Of a stretch of 24,779 nucleotides of DNA, positions 21,463-24,779 are shown piece after piece (positions within the stretch are counted from its first letter, which is position 1; every line of letters begins with the position of its first letter). Under the pieces are notes generated by a model. The model was given only the letters and a program-made list of their open reading frames with translations. It did no database searches and had not been told where the DNA came from. The stretch is taken from the NCBI RefSeq assembly GCF_000003605.2, contig NW_003156733.1, positions 905,809-930,587 on the forward strand. Reading direction: 5' to 3'. Position numbers and translations under genes: made by a program. The stretch is from Saccoglossus kowalevskii. Taxonomy: Eukaryota; Hemichordata; Enteropneusta; Harrimaniidae.

Positions 21463-21711
21463 GGACCATGCAGCGCCACCAACGCCAGTGAGAGGTTTTT
21501 GAACGCCAATTTTCCAAATTGCGTTCGGTTTTCACCTGCGAAATGCCAAATTGAATTAACCCCTTAACATTAGGAGCGAACATAGAAACCACTTTCACTA
21601 GCCTATTAGCAGCACTTGCGAGCTCTGACTCAAGAAACTTGAGGACATCGCGCAGGAAGTACTCTGTTATCTTTTCTTTGAAATTGACCGCTATAATAGT
21701 AACGGGAAAAC
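21463..21711 (+). pseudogene. SLC34 pseudogene fragment (relic of a third copy, exon-5 region)
   Basis: The DNA at 21463-21516 matches copy B exon 5 closely and encodes SATNASERFLNANFP (copy B: SAANATKKFLNANFP). After a deletion of about 97 bases that removes the second QSSS motif and shifts the frame, 21561-21635 encodes PLTLGANIETTFTSLLAALASSDSR. A diverged remnant of the LCHLFFNLTAI segment follows, with a further frame slip. The Gly of GANIGTT is Glu. The ASSDS and TTFTSLLAA wording is closer to copy B than to copy A. No flanking exons are seen. It cannot make a transporter. Confidence 0.88.
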
Positions 21712-22570
21712 ATAGACGAGCGAAATTTGGAGAATATCATATTAGATCGATTTACTGTTACGTACTAATAATTAAAAGTACATGCGCAGTTACTCACGCA
21801 GTCAAAAATGCAACTATTTTGGCCCCCTCAAAATCGAATCGGGTATCACACAAATAAGATCTTTCAGATTAATTATTTATAATAATTATAATTACAACTC
21901 AAAAATAATTACATTTACTTTGAAATCACCGAACGCGTGTTTTATGATACTATCTACTGAAATTGACCTTACTTGTTAGACGTGTTAACTTTAACCCTTG
22001 TCCTGCATCGAATACTTACAAGTATAGCACAATACGTCAACAAGTTTACATTAGATTATGACATAGATTATGCCGCTGCTATGGTAACATATAGTACTAT
22101 TAATAATTATCAAACAGTATCTGTCTTTGTGTACACTACAGGTTCGGGTTCAGGTCATCTATTAATAGGAAACATTGACGTTTGTTGTTTAATCTGTGAT
22201 AAACTGGATACACAAGAAACTCGCACGTGTACATTGCATTATCGACATGCACAAAACTGTTCGTTTTTGTACAGCCGCGTTTTCGTTGTGAAAATAGTAC
22301 CTGTGAATTTCGGTATTTTTTTTTAATTTTCCTAGTTGTTTGGAGATGAGTTAAATTAAATTAAATCAGTTTGATTGTTGTTTGTTGTTGTGTTTTGTTT
22401 ATTTATTTATGCCAAAAGGTTTGATAGTCGTGATAGTTTTTGATTGATTCAGAAGAATCAATTTATTATTACAATAAACAACTTGCGAAAAGAAAAACTA
22501 TTTCATTAGTAGATGCCACAAAATAACTTCGTCTTTATATTCAAAACAGCTTCAAACAGCGCCATCACGG
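21712..22570. other. Intergenic stretch, nothing recognised
   Basis: A 117-codon frame at 21973-22326 has no recognisable motif and ends in a poly-T run. I treat it as chance. The rest is AT-rich filler. Confidence 0.4.
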
Positions 22571-22574
22571 TGTA

Positions 22575-22722
22575 TAATTTAATTACGTATACATTACTCG
22601 CAATCGACATAATACCACGTCGGCAACTAATTTAATTACATCATGCGTAATCTACATAATAACACACGAGCTACTAATTTAATTACATTGCACGTAATCG
22701 ACATTATAATACGTGAAATGAC
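22575..22722 (+). repeat. Degenerate tandem repeat, three units of 47-53 bp
   Basis: TAATTTAATTAC begins units at 22575, 22628 and 22675. Each unit continues with a (G/T)CGTAATC(G/T)ACAT or similar stretch and a segment ending in CACG or ACGTG. Spacings are 53 and 47 bases. It is diverged and non-coding. Confidence 0.7.
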
Positions 22723-24175
22723 ACATGAACCTGGGCGCCAACATTATTTGAGCTTCTGGTGATCACGTGTATGAAATTTATTCTTGTAGCTATAGTACAA
22801 CCAGTACTTGCTATTGGTTCGTTCACATTATGGAAAGCTGCTCGTGCAAGCGTTTCAGCTCGTGAACGCACGACGTATAATTTTAAAAGTTCAATATCGG
22901 CGGGTTAGAAAAATATAGGATGGATCCTCTTATCAAAGAATATTTTCTGGTTTTATTTTTGACATCGTCGTCCCAGCAAACCAAAGTTGCAAATAAAATA
23001 TTGGTCACAGAAATAATGTGTTGAAGTAATTCTCAGAAAAAAAATGGAATGGAATTTGCTTTGAAGTAAAATCACGCCCTCTGTAACGTTAACAACTATA
23101 TTTAAAAAAACATTAAAGTTGATGTTTTCATTTTCCATGCCACCCAGAACAATATATTTTGAAAAAAAAATAATGACCAAAACATGTTATTGCTGTGCCA
23201 CAGTTTCGTTTCGTTTCAGACTTTGCATTTCTTAGCTAATATTATTGTAATGTGCTTTCAGCTTAATTCTAATTCAAAAAGCAAACTTTTTTTTTCTCGT
23301 ACAAGAGACAATTTTAATTCACGTCTGTATTATTTTTATCGTGAAGGCGTCGTCTAATATTTATTTTTTTTTCTCTTTACTCAGATTTTCTTCCAAAATC
23401 CTCAAAGCCTTTCTCGCATAGGGCTCCAGGCTTTAAAAGAACGAAAGCACAAATAGAGGGCGCAAGACAGGCCGGGTACAGTCAATGTGTTTGTAAAACA
23501 CAATGACCGCACTATCAAGTTTATTGTTTAGTCACTTATGTTAATGAGACATTACCAACATATGGAAATGATCATGAACTCATTTCGTATCTATGGTCTT
23601 TAATCACAAAAAAAAATCCAATATAATCACAACAAACTCCATAATAATACCATAAGCCAGAATATTACCGTTATTGAAAAATATAACTGGAAATGAAAAA
23701 AAAAACGTGGATGCCTCGTGTTATTTGTATAAATAATCGCATAAAGGACAAAAGGTATTTATCAACATGTATATAATGATTATGTAAAACTGAAATTGTC
23801 TTGCATTATCTATGAAATGGTGTCCAGCATTCTTGAAAGTTACATTCAAAACCCAAGTCACGTCATCGACATCTTCTAGTGTTTATACTAGGTACATACA
23901 GCTGCTCCGTCGATTTAAGTTTCAACATAACGCCTGAGCCCTCAACTCTACACAACTACAGACGTTAAATAATATTTAAATATGAGTTAGCTAAGTGTGA
24001 TTACGTTTTGGTTGCATTTGACTGCCCTGTGCATTGGTCAATTTTTTTGTTACAGACATTGATGTTGATTTTTTCCTTTACTGGATTTTTACATGAAAAA
24101 TATAAATCCAGGCGTGACGTATATTTGTGCAACGAAAACCCATAATCGATGTTTACACAATGCGACACAACGTGA
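22723..24175. other. Intergenic AT-rich stretch
   Basis: No gene is recognised. There are several A/T homopolymers and one compact hairpin: 23481-23492 pairs with 23496-23507 with one mismatch and a 3-base loop. The open frames are short and unremarkable. Confidence 0.5.
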
Positions 24176-24430
24176 TTATCGTTTCACCATGGCCATAAAA
24201 TGTGCTATTCTGTCGTCAACCAAGCGCGGTCGAGCACAGCACTTATAAAACTTAGCCAAGGCTCTTCTCGCAACCGCCACTGGATGTTTCTCGGACATTG
24301 AGTAAGTGGCAAACTCACCCAACGGGACCACCCTTACGTGGTCCACCCCGGCCCAGCTAGGATTTGGAGTTCGATGCATTACGCCGCCAGTGATCAACTG
24401 AAGGACAACGTGACCGGGATCTGTGGTCAT
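24176..24430 (-). CDS. Unidentified ORF or candidate exon (84 aa)
   Basis: This minus-strand frame starts at an ATG (24428-24430) and encodes 84 residues with a balanced, basic, protein-like composition (for example LGEFATYSMSEKHPVAVARR and LVDDRIAHFMAMVKR). Base composition is richer in G+C and CpG than the flanks. I do not recognise a family. The same DNA holds a 7-bp hairpin GGACCAC/GTGGTCC at 24325-24344. It may be a real exon, a mobile-element fragment or chance. Confidence 0.25.
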   Translation of the reverse strand: MTTDPGHVVLQLITGGVMHRTPNPSWAGVDHVRVVPLGEFATYSMSEKHPVAVARRALAKFYKCCARPRLVDDRIAHFMAMVKR

Positions 24431-24779
24431 CTTCTTATCATGATTGCATCAGGGCCATATAATCTTTATGTCGCTATGACGACGTCGTGGAAATCCCCTA
24501 TAGTAAACACCTCATATATATATACAGACAACAGTTCTTAAGGTAGCGAGACTATTATTTGTGTTGAAAATTACGATTTTCACATTTATTTATTAATTGC
24601 TGAAATGCACTATAAACTTTCATGTGATAAAGTCAACATAACATAGAATGTCATGTAAGTTGGTTAAAATGTAGATTTTCTGAAGGGAAGCAGGGCAGCC
24701 TCAGTAGTGTTTTGCCAAAATCAACAACACAGGTTTAATCTGTGTGCCTATAAGTTTCAAAGATAAACTCAAGACAAAG

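Noticed and set aside
21973-22326. 117-codon plus-strand frame
   Set aside because: It has no motif, is not related to SLC34, and ends in a poly-T run. Treated as chance.
1-24779. CRISPR array, operon, phage or bacterial defence system
   Set aside because: No regularly spaced identical repeats, no polycistronic genes and no bacterial-type genes are present. The spliced animal transporter genes make this a eukaryotic locus.

Overview
This window looks like nuclear DNA from an animal, most likely an invertebrate. It is AT-rich, the genes are split by short GT-AG introns, and there are simple-sequence repeats and degenerate mobile-element remnants. Nothing in it looks bacterial, viral or organellar. 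The species cannot be named from the sequence. Two points argue against a vertebrate: the genes are compact (110-570 bp introns between coding exons), and the whole second half of each transporter lies in one large 3' exon.

The recognisable content is a head-to-tail pair of SLC34 (type II) sodium-phosphate cotransporter genes, both on the + strand. Copy A has coding exons at 3423-3744, 3867-4139, 4475-4785, 5351-5522 and 5766-6595, giving 635 aa. Copy B has exons at 15405-15693, 16111-16386, 16562-16863, 17342-17525 and 17638-18641, giving 684 aa. An extra upstream exon at 14395-14506 may add 20 residues to copy B. Both genes share the same four intron positions and phases (1, 1, 0, 1). Both keep the two QSSS repeats, both GAN(I/L)GT(S/T) motifs and an AGATVHD motif that in this family goes with electrogenic 3Na+:1HPO4 transport. 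They differ most in the cytosolic tails and the glycosylated extracellular loop. A third, broken SLC34 fragment lies downstream at about 21463-21711 and is closest to copy B.

Region by region: 1-3403 holds a (TA)n tract and a possible 5'UTR splice donor for copy A. 3404-6731 is copy A with its poly(A) signal. 6732-14394 is a long intergenic stretch with a candidate TATA promoter near 7752, one weak candidate coding segment near 12041-12238, and a striking degenerate repeat block of about 10 bp period at 13535-14010. 14395-18641 is copy B. 18642-24779 holds an inverted-repeat element (about 20660-21112), the SLC34 relic, a 47-53 bp tandem repeat and a CpG-containing minus-strand ORF of unknown nature.

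The pair would take up phosphate at a plasma membrane, probably with tissue-specific or regulatory division of labour, which is inference. I see no evidence for an entirely new biological system. The most unusual unexplained pieces are the 10-bp-period repeat block, the 33-bp perfect inverted repeat element and the possible extra 5' exon of copy B.
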